Positions 1-9,320 of a stretch of DNA of 64,000 nt are shown here, piece after piece. Source of the DNA: Mycobacterium sp. URHB0044 (lineage in GTDB: Bacteria; Actinomycetota; Actinomycetes; Mycobacteriales; Mycobacteriaceae). The notes under the pieces are model-generated. The model did no database searches. It was not told where the DNA came from and worked only from the letters and a program-made list of their open reading frames with translations. Position numbers and translations under genes: made by a program. Positions within the stretch are counted from its first letter, which is position 1. Each line of letters starts with the position of its first letter. The stretch covers positions 343,223 to 407,222 of the forward strand of contig NZ_JIAW01000004.1 of assembly GCF_000620625.1 (NCBI RefSeq). Direction: 5' to 3'.

Positions 1-40
1 TCGTGAATGTGCGGCGCGAGTCGATGAGAAGCGCGCGGCT

Positions 41-86
41 GCTCAAACGTTAGACCACTTGCGTGATGTTGGTCAATCGTTTGAGC
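41..86 (-). promoter_or_regulatory. Paired LacI-type operators over a leftward promoter
   Basis: Two copies of a near-palindromic 16-mer lie at 41-56 and 71-86; in the same orientation they differ at two bases around a shared CAAACG / TTGA(C/G)C core. On the minus strand the right copy supplies a TTGACC -35-like box, and 18 bases on the left copy supplies TAACGT as a -10-like box. A gene starting left of the window would be read from it. The same motif recurs at 1243-1258 beside the LacI gene, so that protein is the likely repressor (inference). Confidence 0.6.
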
Positions 87-118
87 AAGAAATCGCCTTC
101 GCCGTGGGAAACGGCTCG

Positions 119-1192
119 TCAGCGCCGCTTGAAGGGCGCAGACGACTGCCGGACGATGAGCTCCGGCGCAGGATCGGTGATGACCTCGTCGACGGTCACC
201 CCCGTCTCGATCCGGTCGATCACGGCATGGACGGCCGTGCGTCCCATTGCGTAGAACTGCATCTTCACCGCGGTCAGCGGTGGCCAGGTGTTCTCCGCCG
301 TCCACGAGTCGTGCACACTGACGACCGAAAGGTCCTTGGGCACACGGATCTTCAGATCGCGAGCAGCACCGAGAAGTCCCACTGCGGCGTTGACGTTCGC
401 GACGACGACCGCGCTCGGTGGATTGTCGAGCGCCATCAGGCATTCGAGTGCTGAGCGCCCATTCGCCGGTGCATATCCCAATCGTGTTTCATAGCCGGGC
501 GGCACCGGGACGCCGGCGTCTGCCATCGCGGAGTAGTAGCCGACCCGTCGCCGCTTGGCCGTGAACGAGCGTGGCAGCCCATTGGCCAGCGCAATGCGCT
601 CGTGGCCCAGCGCGAGAAGGTGTTCCGTCGCAATCCGAGCGCCGGTTTCGTCGTCGAGGACGACCGACCCAGGATGGCCGCGGTAGGCCGAGTTGATCAG
701 CACGATGGGCGCACCGGAGTCGAGCAAACCGCCAAGACCTGCCGTTGGCACACTGTCGCCAACCTGCACCACCATGCCGTCCACCCGGTTCTCCCCGATC
801 AGACGCCCGATCACCTCACCGCCGGGCCGGACGTCATCGGCGCGGCCGAGCAGCAGTGTGTAGCCGCGAGCGGCAGCTTCGTCCTCGCCGCCGTGCATCA
901 GTTCGGTGAACAGCGCGTTGGTGAGATCTGGCACCACCAGACCGATCACCTGAGTCCGCGCGGACTTCAGTGCCCGCCCGGCGAAGTTCGGGCGGTAGTG
1001 CAGCTCGCCGGCCGCTTCGACGATCCGCTGCCTGGTTGCCTCACTCACCCGCGCCGAAGGTGCATTCGAGAGCACGCGTGATACCGCCGAGATCGACACC
1101 CCGGCGCGGGCTGCGACATCCCCGAGCGTCGCCGCGTGGCGCTGTTTGGCATCGAGGGGCCGTGGAACCGGACCGTTCGGGTCCCTAGCCAT
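119..1192 (-). CDS. LacI-family transcriptional repressor
   Basis: A 357-residue LacI/GalR regulator. The DNA-binding helix-turn-helix spans about residues 21-45 (core ATLGDVAARAGVSISAVSRV), followed by a hinge and a periplasmic-binding-protein-like effector domain (about 60-345) with the usual VIGLVVPDLTN opening. The family binds palindromic operators and releases them when a sugar or sugar derivative binds. The ATG at 1192 leaves a short tail before the helix-turn-helix. It is divergent from the sugar-ABC ATPase at 1486, and three copies of one palindromic motif (41-56, 71-86, 1243-1258) flank it, so control of both sides is likely. The effector cannot be read; a KduD-like neighbour suggests a sugar acid or its breakdown product. 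Confidence 0.92.
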   Translation of the reverse strand: MARDPNGPVPRPLDAKQRHAATLGDVAARAGVSISAVSRVLSNAPSARVSEATRQRIVEAAGELHYRPNFAGRALKSARTQVIGLVVPDLTNALFTELMHGGEDEAAARGYTLLLGRADDVRPGGEVIGRLIGENRVDGMVVQVGDSVPTAGLGGLLDSGAPIVLINSAYRGHPGSVVLDDETGARIATEHLLALGHERIALANGLPRSFTAKRRRVGYYSAMADAGVPVPPGYETRLGYAPANGRSALECLMALDNPPSAVVVANVNAAVGLLGAARDLKIRVPKDLSVVSVHDSWTAENTWPPLTAVKMQFYAMGRTAVHAVIDRIETGVTVDEVITDPAPELIVRQSSAPFKRR

Positions 1193-1242
1193 CGGCAGTC
1201 CGCGTCGTCACCATCATCGCCCCTCCGTGGTCCTTGACATGT

Positions 1243-1258
1243 GCGCAATCGTTTGACC
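1243..1258. promoter_or_regulatory. LacI-type operator between lacI and the ABC ATPase gene
   Basis: The 16-mer here has the CAATCGTTTG core also seen at 71-86 and, inverted, at 41-56. It sits in the 293-base divergent gap (1193-1485), 51 bases upstream of the LacI start, so it could serve autoregulation and control of the rightward genes. Nothing else was recognised in the gap. Confidence 0.6.
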
Positions 1259-1485
1259 AATATTAGACCGGGTGATGTGGACCGCTGCAACCGCCCACCC
1301 CGACCAATGGCCCGAGGAATGGCACGGCCATGGCTTCGCAAGCTCGCCAACCCATTCGGCGCGTCTACCAACCGTCTCGACAGAGGCGGCACGGACACCG
1401 CGTCCGACCGAACCACTCCGATGTGCCCGCACAATCCGCACCGAATCGTCCGGCACGTGCCTGCCGGTGAAGGGATGTTGTCGTC

Positions 1486-2568
1486 ATGGCTTCCGTGACC
1501 TACCGAAACGCCGAGCGCACCTACCCGGGTGCCGAACACCCCGCGGTTCGCGATCTGAACATCGACATCGGAGACGGTGAGTTCATGGTGTTCGTCGGTC
1601 CGTCGGGCTGCGGCAAGTCGACGTCCCTGCGGATGCTCGCCGGATTGGAGGAGGTGACGGCCGGCGACATTCTCATCGGCGATCGTTCGGTCACCCACGT
1701 GCCGCCGAAGGACCGCGACATCGCGATGGTGTTCCAGAACTACGCGCTCTACCCCCACATGACCGTCGCGGAGAACATGGCGTTTGCACTGAAGGTCGCC
1801 GGTGTCGGCAAGGCCGAACGCATCGCCCGAGTCAACGAGGCGGCCGACCTGTTGGATCTTCGCGAGTACCTCGAGCGCAAGCCCAAGGCGCTGTCCGGCG
1901 GGCAACGCCAACGAGTGGCGATGGGCCGGGCCATCGTGCGACAGCCGCAGGTGTTCTGCATGGACGAGCCGCTGTCGAATCTCGATGCCAAGCTTCGGGT
2001 TTCGACCCGGACACAGATTGCGGCGCTGCAACAGCGACTCGGTGTCACCACCGTCTACGTCACCCATGATCAAGTCGAGGCGATGACCATGGGTGACCGC
2101 GTCGCAGTCCTCAAGGACGGCATCCTCCAACAGGTCGACACTCCCCTCGCGCTGTACCGAACTCCAGCGAACGTGTTCGTCGCCGGCTTCATCGGGTCAC
2201 CCGCGATGAACCTGCTAGACGCGGAGATTCGCGATGGGCGCGCCATCGTCGGCGGCCACGAGATTCCGGTGGATCGTGCGGCGTTGGCGAAGGCGACCGG
2301 CGCAGTCACCATCGGCGTCCGGCCGGAGTCCTTCCGGGTCGTCGGTGACGGCCAGGACGGACTACCAGTGCAGGTCACGTTGGTCGAGGAACTCGGTGCA
2401 GATGCCTTCGTCTACGGCACGTCCGGCGTCGAAGGGACGCCGAGCAGCATCGTGGTTCGCGTACCGGGTCAGATAAGCCACGCCAAGGGTTCGACCATCA
2501 AGGTCAGTACCGATTCGACGGCCGTCCACCTCTTCGACACCGCCACCGGAATTCGGTTGCGTGCGTAG
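1486..2568 (+). CDS. ABC transporter ATP-binding protein, sugar (UgpC/MsmK/SugC) type
   Basis: A 360-residue ATPase of carbohydrate importers. Walker A is at residues 38-46 (GPSGCGKST), the Q-loop reads VFQNYALYPHM, the signature LSGGQRQRV follows near 137, Walker B is VFCMDEPLSNLD and the switch histidine lies in VYVTHDQ. The C-terminal ~120 residues form the regulatory OB-fold typical of this subgroup. Such ATPases power two permeases and a lipoprotein binder, none of which lie to the right. Presumably they are left of the window behind the paired operators at 41-86, or the ATPase is shared between importers. It heads a rightward run with the two dehydrogenases, 42 bases before the next gene. 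Confidence 0.93.
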   Translation: MASVTYRNAERTYPGAEHPAVRDLNIDIGDGEFMVFVGPSGCGKSTSLRMLAGLEEVTAGDILIGDRSVTHVPPKDRDIAMVFQNYALYPHMTVAENMAFALKVAGVGKAERIARVNEAADLLDLREYLERKPKALSGGQRQRVAMGRAIVRQPQVFCMDEPLSNLDAKLRVSTRTQIAALQQRLGVTTVYVTHDQVEAMTMGDRVAVLKDGILQQVDTPLALYRTPANVFVAGFIGSPAMNLLDAEIRDGRAIVGGHEIPVDRAALAKATGAVTIGVRPESFRVVGDGQDGLPVQVTLVEELGADAFVYGTSGVEGTPSSIVVRVPGQISHAKGSTIKVSTDSTAVHLFDTATGIRLRA

Positions 2569-2610
2569 CGTTCCCATCATCCCGTCGACCCGCAGCGAGA
2601 GGATTCCGCA

Positions 2611-3642
2611 GTGCTCACCGCGAACTACCTGGGCGCCCGAAACATCGAGATTCGTCACCTCGACCCCAAACCCGTGGGCCCGGGCCAGGTCCGGATCGAG
2701 GTGGCCTATACGGGCATCTGCGGTACCGACCTCCATATCTTCCATGGTCACATGGACGCCCGGGTGGACATCCCCGCCATCATCGGCCACGAGATGAGCG
2801 GTCGGATCGCCGTGGTCGGTGACGGGGTTACCGGGTGGCGAGTCGGGGATCACGTCACCGTCATGCCACTGCGCTGGGACGGCACGTGTCCCGGCTGCCG
2901 GGCCGGACACCAACACATCTGCCAGAATCTCGACTTCGTCGGAATCGACTCCCCCGGTGCGCTGCAACGGTTTTGGAACGTCGACGCCGATGTCCTGGTA
3001 CGGCTGCCGGCCGGCTTGCGTCTCGATCACGCCGCATTGGTGGAACCCGTCGCGGTCGCCGTCCACGACGTGCGCCGCGGGGAGGTCGCAGCGGGTGACC
3101 ACGTGGTGGTTCTCGGCGGGGGCCCGATCGGAGTCTTGATCGCCACCGTCGCGCGGCACGCCGGAGCCAAGGTGGTGGTCGTCGAACTCGACGAGGGCCG
3201 CCGCGCAGCCATCACCGAGCTGGGGTTCGACGTGCTGGATCCGACCAGCACCGATCAGGTCGACTGGGTTGAGGATTGGACCGCCGGGGCGGGCGCCGAC
3301 GTGGTCTTCGAGGTCTCCGGAGCTGCCTCGGCGGTGCTCGCGGCAACTGATCTCGTGAAGGTGCGCGGCACCGTCGTCGTCGTTGCCATCCACCCGCAGC
3401 CCCGTCCCATCAATCTGCAGCGCGTGTTCTGGCGTGAGCTGCGACTTCTTGGAGCACGGGTGTACGAGCGGACCGACTTCGAGCGGGCGATCGAACTTCT
3501 CGATAGTGGCGTCATCCCGGCGGCCGCGCTGATCAGCAGCATCCGGCCCATCACCCAAACCGCAGACGCGTTCGCGGATCTGGAGGCAGGCAAGGCAATG
3601 AAGGTGCTCATCGATCTCGGCGCCAGCGAGGACCCCAAGTGA
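2611..3642 (+). CDS. Zinc-dependent medium-chain alcohol/polyol dehydrogenase
   Basis: A 343-residue medium-chain dehydrogenase. Catalytic zinc ligands are C37 (GICGTD) and H60-E61 (GHEMSG). The nucleotide-binding GGGPIG loop is near residue 170. The structural-zinc loop has C94, C97 and C105, but the usual first cysteine is D91. The closest families are butanediol, sorbitol, threonine and idonate dehydrogenases, which oxidise a secondary alcohol with NAD(P). The GTG at 2611 follows a GAGAGGA ribosome site. Its stop overlaps the start of the KduD-like gene by four bases, so the two are translationally coupled and probably act in sequence on a polyol or sugar acid. The substrate is not resolved. 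Confidence 0.88.
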   Translation: MLTANYLGARNIEIRHLDPKPVGPGQVRIEVAYTGICGTDLHIFHGHMDARVDIPAIIGHEMSGRIAVVGDGVTGWRVGDHVTVMPLRWDGTCPGCRAGHQHICQNLDFVGIDSPGALQRFWNVDADVLVRLPAGLRLDHAALVEPVAVAVHDVRRGEVAAGDHVVVLGGGPIGVLIATVARHAGAKVVVVELDEGRRAAITELGFDVLDPTSTDQVDWVEDWTAGAGADVVFEVSGAASAVLAATDLVKVRGTVVVVAIHPQPRPINLQRVFWRELRLLGARVYERTDFERAIELLDSGVIPAAALISSIRPITQTADAFADLEAGKAMKVLIDLGASEDPK

Positions 3643-4400
3643 CCACCACACCGTTCGACCTCTCCGGGAAGGCCGCAGTAGTCACCGGGGCCAGGCGCGG
3701 CATCGGCTTGGCGATCGCCGAAGCACTGTCCCGCGCCGGTGCCGACATCATCGGCGTCAGCGCCAGTTTGGAATCCACCGGCAGCGACGTTCAACGCCGC
3801 GTCGAGGCAGCAGGCCGTGACTTCACCGGCTACCAAGTCGATTTCAACGACCGCGACGCGGTGATCGAACTCGGTGCCCAGCTGGCAGCACGCCCGGTAG
3901 ACATCCTGGTCAACAACGCGGGAACGATCGAACGGGAGCCAGCCGCCGAACACTCTCTGGAGATGTGGGACCGCGTTCTCTCGGTGAACCTGGACAGCCA
4001 GTTCGTGCTGACCCAGGCCGTCGGGCGCTCGATGATCGCCCGCGGACACGGGAAGATCATCTTCACGGCCTCGCTCCTGAGCTTTCAGGGCGGCGTCAAT
4101 GTGCCCGGATACGCGGCGTCCAAGTCCGCCGTCGCCGGGCTCACCAAGGCATTGGCCAACGAGTGGACGTCGCTCGGCGTGAACGTGAACGCCATCGCGC
4201 CAGGCTACATCGCGACCGACAACACCCAAGCGCTGCAAGACGATCCAGATCGCAGCCGGTCCATCCTCGAACGCATCCCGGCCGGTCGTTGGGGCCAGGC
4301 CAGCGATCTCGGCGGCGCTGCGGTGTTCTTGTCCAGCTCCGCTTCTGATTACGTCTCCGGAATCACGTTGCCCGTCGACGGTGGGTGGCTCGGCCGCTAA
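3639..4400 (+). CDS. kduD: KduD-like short-chain dehydrogenase (2-dehydro-3-deoxygluconate 5-dehydrogenase family)
   Basis: A 253-residue classical SDR. The cofactor loop is TGARRGIG (16-23), NNAG is at 92-95, and the catalytic set is S145, Y158 and K162. The segments [32 protein letters not shown] and the ending VDGGWLGR are characteristic of KduD, which interconverts 2,5-diketo-3-deoxygluconate and 2-keto-3-deoxygluconate in uronate breakdown. The GTG start overlaps the upstream dehydrogenase stop (GTGA). It is the last gene of the LacI-associated run; its stop overlaps the convergent PatB-type gene. A related keto-deoxy acid could be the real substrate. Confidence 0.82.
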   Translation: MTTTPFDLSGKAAVVTGARRGIGLAIAEALSRAGADIIGVSASLESTGSDVQRRVEAAGRDFTGYQVDFNDRDAVIELGAQLAARPVDILVNNAGTIEREPAAEHSLEMWDRVLSVNLDSQFVLTQAVGRSMIARGHGKIIFTASLLSFQGGVNVPGYAASKSAVAGLTKALANEWTSLGVNVNAIAPGYIATDNTQALQDDPDRSRSILERIPAGRWGQASDLGGAAVFLSSSASDYVSGITLPVDGGWLGR

Positions 4401-5590
4401 CCGACCGCGGAGCCCATCCGCGTCACGGCCTCAGTCAGAATGTCCTGGGACGTAGCGAAATTGAGCCGCACGTGCCCGGCCCCACCCGTACCGAAGACAT
4501 GTCCGGAACTCAGGGCCACGCGCGCCTTGTCGAGGAACATCGCTGCAGGCCCTTCGAGATCGCTGACGACACCGCGGCGCCCCGACGGCGCATCCGGTCG
4601 GGAGGCATCCAGTGAACGGCAATCGAGCCAGGACATATAGGTGGCCTCGGGTGGTGCGTAGGTCAGCATGGGCAGGTGCTGCCGCAGCAGGCTGCCCAGG
4701 AGGCGCCGGTTTGCGTCGAGGCCGACGAGCAGATCGTCGAGCCACTGCCGCGCTTCGCGAAACGCGGCGGTGTGGGCGATCACTCCGAGGTGACTCGGGC
4801 CGTGGCCAACCTCTTCCGGCATTCGGTCGAGGTCTGCGGCCGCCGCGGGTCCGGCTATCGCCACGGCGGCCTTCAACCCGGCGAGGTTCCAACCCTTGGA
4901 TGCCGACACGACCGAGAAGGCGTCGTCGCTTCCAGGAACGCTGAGGTACGGCGTGAAGGACGCTCCCGACAGGATCAGCGGCGCGTGGATCTCGTCGGCG
5001 ACGACGCGGATCCCGTACCGGTTCGCCAGCGCCGCGACCTCGCTGAGCTCCTTGCCGGAATGGACTGTCCCCGTTGGATTGTGCGGATTGCACAGCAGGT
5101 ATGCGGCGGCGCCGCCGTCGGCCGTCGCGGACCTGAACGCCTCGTCGAGCGTCTCCATGTCGATCCTGCGGTCGGCACCGAGCGGGGCTTCGACGACCCG
5201 GCGTCCCATGTGCTCGACGAAGGCATAGAAGGGCGGATAGACCGGGCAATTGATAACCACGGCACCGTCCGCTGGGGTCACCAGGCGCAGTACCTCGACG
5301 ATGCCCAACATGACGTCGGGAACGATCGCCGTCCTCGCCACGTCGATGCCATCCCATCCCCACCGATCGTGCGCGAACTCTTGCACTGCCTCCGCATAAC
5401 CGGTTCCGTACGGATAGCCCGTGTCTCCGCGATCAATGGCGTCGCGGAGGGCGTCGGCGACCGGCGGCGCAAGCTGAACGTCCATTTCCGCCACCCACAG
5501 CGGAAGTACGTCGGCGGGGTGGGTTCGCCACTTCATGCTCGTGCGGGTCCGCAACTGTTCGAGGCTCAGTTGCTCGAGGGGGGATGGCAT
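4397..5590 (-). CDS. MalY/PatB-type PLP-dependent C-S lyase or aminotransferase
   Basis: A 397-residue fold-type I PLP enzyme of the MalY/PatB group. Signs are the N-terminal [18 protein letters not shown], the Asn-containing [12 protein letters not shown], the Asp in [11 protein letters not shown] and the Schiff-base lysine in [10 protein letters not shown] (about residue 235), with the C-terminal arginine in HVRLNFAT. Members split cystathionine or other S-conjugates into pyruvate, ammonia and a thiol. The ATG at 5590 lies 13 bases after the stop of the leftward LysR gene, so they may be cotranscribed. The substrate could equally be an S-conjugate as cystathionine. Confidence 0.87.
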   Translation of the reverse strand: MPSPLEQLSLEQLRTRTSMKWRTHPADVLPLWVAEMDVQLAPPVADALRDAIDRGDTGYPYGTGYAEAVQEFAHDRWGWDGIDVARTAIVPDVMLGIVEVLRLVTPADGAVVINCPVYPPFYAFVEHMGRRVVEAPLGADRRIDMETLDEAFRSATADGGAAAYLLCNPHNPTGTVHSGKELSEVAALANRYGIRVVADEIHAPLILSGASFTPYLSVPGSDDAFSVVSASKGWNLAGLKAAVAIAGPAAAADLDRMPEEVGHGPSHLGVIAHTAAFREARQWLDDLLVGLDANRRLLGSLLRQHLPMLTYAPPEATYMSWLDCRSLDASRPDAPSGRRGVVSDLEGPAAMFLDKARVALSSGHVFGTGGAGHVRLNFATSQDILTEAVTRMGSAVG

Positions 5591-5603
5591 GCCGTCGATT
5601 CTC

Positions 5604-6551
5604 CTAGAGCCAGTACGCGGCGACCGGGAGGTCGATGTCGTGTGCCGCGGCGTCGATGATGTCCAGGAACTGCCGGGAGGGCGGGGAGGGTCGCCGCCGG
5701 GTGTTGCGGAGCACGCCGATTCGACGGATGACGGGTTCGGTTCCGATCGGCCGCGTCACCACTCCCGGTATCGCCATCAGCGGGAGCACGAAACCCGGTG
5801 CTGCCGAGACCCCGAGGCCTGCCGCGCACATTCCGGCTATCGATGCGACGTTGCGCGCACTGATCAGACGAGCAGGCACCACGCCGTGGCCGGCCAGTGC
5901 GGCATCCACGATCATCCGGACGGAGCTCGCATCGTCGAACGCTATGAACGCTTCGCCCGCAAGGTCGATCCAGTCGATCGTCGGCTGGTCGAGCAGACGA
6001 TGGCCCACGGGCAGTACGCAATGGAAGTGATCGACGGCGATCGCCTCGAACACGATCCCTGCCGCGGTCAGCGCCGGCTGCATCGCTTCGGGCGGTGCCG
6101 CGGTGACGGCGAGATCGACGGCGCCGCTGCGGACGTACTCGGTGATCTGCCCCGCGAGCACGTCTTCGACTTCCACCAGGATCTCGGGGTAGCGATGCCG
6201 GAAACGGGTGATCATCGGCGGTAACAGCGAGACCGCCAGTGACGGCAACGCGGCGAGCCGCAGGACGCCCTTCGTGCCGGCGAGGTAGGCCGAGAAGTCG
6301 GCGGTCTCTTGCCCATAGACATCCAGGATGGCCCGCGCCATCGCGATGAATTGCTCACCCTCGTTGGTCAATTCGAGTTGCCGGGTGGTGCGCTCGAACA
6401 ACCGCACGCCGTAGAGCCGTTCGACTTGTGCCACCGTCCGGCTCAACGACGACTGTGCCACCAGCAGCTCTCGGGCGGCCTTGCTGAAGCTGCGTTCGGC
6501 GGCCACGGCCACCACAGCCTCGAGCTGGCTCAACGTCACCGGTATGCGCAC
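5604..6551 (-). CDS. LysR-family transcriptional regulator
   Basis: The N-terminal winged helix is typical ([21 protein letters not shown], then [16 protein letters not shown]), followed by a co-inducer domain with [20 protein letters not shown] near the end. An open frame continues to an ATG at 6743 but would run deep into the divergent transporter gene, and those extra residues have no family character. The GTG at 6551 gives 315 residues and begins directly before the winged helix. It is divergent from the CitMHS-AtuA operon, and an inverted repeat sits just upstream at 6555-6568, so it likely controls that operon in response to the transported acid. Confidence 0.88.
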   Translation of the reverse strand: MRIPVTLSQLEAVVAVAAERSFSKAARELLVAQSSLSRTVAQVERLYGVRLFERTTRQLELTNEGEQFIAMARAILDVYGQETADFSAYLAGTKGVLRLAALPSLAVSLLPPMITRFRHRYPEILVEVEDVLAGQITEYVRSGAVDLAVTAAPPEAMQPALTAAGIVFEAIAVDHFHCVLPVGHRLLDQPTIDWIDLAGEAFIAFDDASSVRMIVDAALAGHGVVPARLISARNVASIAGMCAAGLGVSAAPGFVLPLMAIPGVVTRPIGTEPVIRRIGVLRNTRRRPSPPSRQFLDIIDAAAHDIDLPVAAYWL

Positions 6552-6554
6552 AGC

Positions 6555-6568
6555 GCATAAATCTATGC
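6555..6568. promoter_or_regulatory. Inverted repeat, probable LysR binding site
   Basis: A perfect repeat of 5-base arms (GCATA and TATGC) around AATC lies between the LysR start (6551) and the transporter start (6646). Its T-rich/A-rich symmetric form fits LysR boxes. It is four bases from the proposed regulator start, which suggests autoregulation. Confidence 0.45.
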
Positions 6569-6645
6569 CATATCCATGTTGGACGTAAGTAGGTCGGCCA
6601 ACCGATACTCGGTCTGCCAATGTGATCGCCGTTACAGGAGCAGAC

Positions 6646-7992
6646 ATGACTGCGACCCTCGGGTTTTTGACAGTGGGAGTCTTCCTCGCACTGACGTTGT
6701 GGACGCGCGCGTCAGTGCTGATCTGTTTGGTCTTGGTGCCCATCGCCTTTGCCGTGATCGGCGGTTACGGCTCGCAGCTCGGGACCTTCATCGGCGAGGG
6801 TGTGCTCAAGGTCGCCCCGGTGGCGGTCATGATCGCCTTTGCCGTTCTGTACTTCTCCCTGATGGTGGACCTGGGCCTCTTCGACCCGGTGATCAAGCGT
6901 GTTCTGAGTTGGGCTGGCGGAGATCCGATGAAGATCACCGTCGGCACCGCGATCGTCACGCTTCTCGTGGCCCTAGACGGTGACGGGGCGTCCACGTTTC
7001 TGATCGCGGTGTCGGCCTTCTTGCCGATCTACCAGCGCATCGGCATGCGTCCCCTGGTTCTCACCGGGGTGGTGGCGTTGGCGGCAGGCGTGATGAACAT
7101 GATCCCGTGGGGCGGTCCGACGGTCCGCGCGATGGCGGCGCTTCATCTGAGCAACGCCGATTTGTTCATTCCCGTCCTGCCGGCCATGGGCGCGGGCATC
7201 GCGTGGGTGCTGCTGGCGGCGTACCTGATCGGCCGCCGAGAGCGGTCCAAGATCGGTGTCTGCGAGGTGGACGAAACCTCACCCACCGACGATCTGGCCG
7301 CCGTCAAGCGCACGCCTAGTGGACCGGGAACTGTGCACGAGCATGATCTGTCGACGCGGCAGCGACTGGTCACGCGTGGTCGCCAGGTCTTCAACGTCGT
7401 CTTGACGGTCGCCTTGGTGATCGTGTTGCTCTTCCAACTGCTCCCGCTGGAGGTCGCCTTCGTCGTGGCGTTCGCCCTGGCGGTGGCGGTCAACATGCCG
7501 ACGTGGCAGCAGCAGCGCGAGCTCTTCGAGAAGCACGGCGGCAACGTCGTTTTGGTGGTGTCGATGATCTTCGCCGCCGGCGTGCTGACCGGCATCCTGT
7601 CGGGGACCGGCATGATCAAGGCGATGGCCGAGGGCCTCGTCGGAGTAGTTCCCGACAGCGCGGCAGGCCTGCTGCCGGTGATCACCGCCGTTCTCTCGAT
7701 GCCCTTGAGTCTGGTGTTCACGCCCGACGCCTTCTACTTCGGAGTCTTGCCCGTGCTCGCCGAGACCACGGCGTCGTTCGGCGGAGACCCTGCTGAGGTC
7801 GGCCGCGCCGCGATCCTGGGCCAGATGACGACCGGCTTCCCGCTCAGCCCGCTGACCGCGTCGACGTTCATTCTCGTTGGCATGGCACAGGTGGAGCTGG
7901 GCAAGCATCAGCGCTACATCTTCGGGTGGGCGTTCGCCACGACATTGGTCATGACCGCGGTGGCGCTGGCGACCGGCGCCCTCAGCCTGTGA
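6646..7992 (+). CDS. CitMHS-family metal-citrate/proton symporter
   Basis: A hydrophobic protein of about 448 residues with roughly 11-12 membrane segments. The conserved block GDPMKITVGTAIVTLLVALD, then FLPIYQRIGMRPLVL and NMIPWGGPTVRAMAAL, identifies CitMHS, which imports citrate or related hydroxy-polycarboxylates complexed with a divalent metal, driven by protons. A long cytoplasmic loop with charged residues lies near 205-245. The ATG at 6646 follows AGGAG (6636-6640); an in-frame GTG at 6622 is possible but has no ribosome site. It starts the operon with the two AtuA-type genes, implying that the imported acid, or its CoA derivative, is their substrate. Confidence 0.92.
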   Translation: MTATLGFLTVGVFLALTLWTRASVLICLVLVPIAFAVIGGYGSQLGTFIGEGVLKVAPVAVMIAFAVLYFSLMVDLGLFDPVIKRVLSWAGGDPMKITVGTAIVTLLVALDGDGASTFLIAVSAFLPIYQRIGMRPLVLTGVVALAAGVMNMIPWGGPTVRAMAALHLSNADLFIPVLPAMGAGIAWVLLAAYLIGRRERSKIGVCEVDETSPTDDLAAVKRTPSGPGTVHEHDLSTRQRLVTRGRQVFNVVLTVALVIVLLFQLLPLEVAFVVAFALAVAVNMPTWQQQRELFEKHGGNVVLVVSMIFAAGVLTGILSGTGMIKAMAEGLVGVVPDSAAGLLPVITAVLSMPLSLVFTPDAFYFGVLPVLAETTASFGGDPAEVGRAAILGQMTTGFPLSPLTASTFILVGMAQVELGKHQRYIFGWAFATTLVMTAVALATGALSL

Positions 7993-8009
7993 GAGACGAG
8001 AGGACTGCC

Positions 8010-9320
8010 GTGCCCACCGTGGTTCGATTAGGCACCGGCGCGGGATTCGCCGGTGACAGAATCGATTCCGCCGTAGATCTCGTTCGCGGCGGCGATCTGG
8101 ACGATCTCATCTTGGAATGTCTCGCAGAGCGGACCATCGCCCTGGCGCAGGCCCGCAAGGCGACCGATCCGTCGCAGGGATACGACCTGTACGCAGAGGA
8201 ACGCTTCCGTGCCCTGCTACCCGAGACCATTCCGCGCGGGGTCCGAATCTTGAGCAATCTCGGCGCGGCGAACCCGCTCGAGGCTGGGCGGTTGGCCATC
8301 ACGGTCGCCGAAGAACTGGGCCTGGCCTGCCGCGTCGCCGTCGTCACCGGCGACGACGTGCTGGACCTCGTCGACCAAGAAGCACCAGCGCTCGAAGACG
8401 GCAAGCCGTTGGGATCGCACGGTCAGATCGTCTCCGCCAACGCGTATCTCGGCGCCGAGAGCCTCCTTCCCGGCCTTGCCGCAGGAGCCGACGTCGTCCT
8501 GACGGGCAGGGTGGCCGACCCATCACTGTTCGTCGCCGCACTCATCGACCGATTCGGGTGGGATCCCGCCGACGAAGCACGGATGGCCGCAGCCACGCTG
8601 GCGGGCCATCTGCTCGAATGCGGTACCCAGGTCAGCGGAGGCTACTTCGCCGATCCCGGCTACAAGGACGTACCGGGGCTCGCCGAACTCGGATTGCCGT
8701 ACGCCGACGTCTCCTCCGATGGGTCGATGGTCATCGGAAAGCTGGCTGGCACCGGAGGATTGATCGATCACCGCACCGTGCGCGAACAACTGCTCTACGA
8801 GCTCGGCGATCCCGGTGCCTACGTCACACCGGATGTGACGCTCGACGTCTACTCCGTGTCGGTGCGCAACGTCGGAACCGACCGCGTGCACGTCAGTGGC
8901 GCGGTGGGACACCGCCCCCCCGATCAACTGAAGGTCAGCGTCGGATATCGCGCCGGCTTCCGCAGCGAAGCCGAGATCTCGTACGCCGGGCTCGGCTGCG
9001 TCGACCGCGCACGATTGGCCGGCGACATTGCGGCACAACGAATCCGGCGAACCGGGATCGACCCGCGGGTCGAGGTCATCGGCACCCTCGACGACCCGAA
9101 CACCATGGCCGACGGCGAATGCCGGCTGCGGGTGGCCGCCATGACGGCCGACGCGGACCACGCGCGCCACGTCAACCACGAAGTCGAAGCGCTCTATCTC
9201 AACGGACCCGCGGGCGGCGGCGGTGTCCGCACCACGGTCACCGACGTCATCGGAATCCTGTCGACGTTCATCGACCGCGCCGCCGTCACATCGAGCACCG
9301 AGATTCTGGAGACGACGTGA
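8010..9320 (+). CDS. AtuA-like protein (DUF1446, acyclic terpene utilisation family)
   Basis: A 436-residue protein of the DUF1446/AtuA family. The N-terminal RLGTGAGFAGDRIDSAVDLV, the GARILSNLG-like segment (here GVRILSNLGAANP), VLTGRVADPSLF and GTGGLIDHRTVREQLLYELG are family hallmarks. AtuA is needed for citronellol/geranyl-CoA utilisation in Pseudomonas, but its chemistry is not settled. The GTG at 8010 follows GAGAGG; an open frame upstream to 7926 lies inside the transporter gene. Pairing with a CitMHS carrier points to a branched hydroxy-acid rather than a terpene. Its stop overlaps the small partner gene by four bases. Confidence 0.85.
   Translation: MPTVVRLGTGAGFAGDRIDSAVDLVRGGDLDDLILECLAERTIALAQARKATDPSQGYDLYAEERFRALLPETIPRGVRILSNLGAANPLEAGRLAITVAEELGLACRVAVVTGDDVLDLVDQEAPALEDGKPLGSHGQIVSANAYLGAESLLPGLAAGADVVLTGRVADPSLFVAALIDRFGWDPADEARMAAATLAGHLLECGTQVSGGYFADPGYKDVPGLAELGLPYADVSSDGSMVIGKLAGTGGLIDHRTVREQLLYELGDPGAYVTPDVTLDVYSVSVRNVGTDRVHVSGAVGHRPPDQLKVSVGYRAGFRSEAEISYAGLGCVDRARLAGDIAAQRIRRTGIDPRVEVIGTLDDPNTMADGECRLRVAAMTADADHARHVNHEVEALYLNGPAGGGGVRTTVTDVIGILSTFIDRAAVTSSTEILETT

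Noticed and set aside
6552..6743. Longer LysR start at 6743
   Set aside because: The extra residues lack family character and would overlap the transporter gene and its promoter; GTG 6551 begins right at the winged helix.
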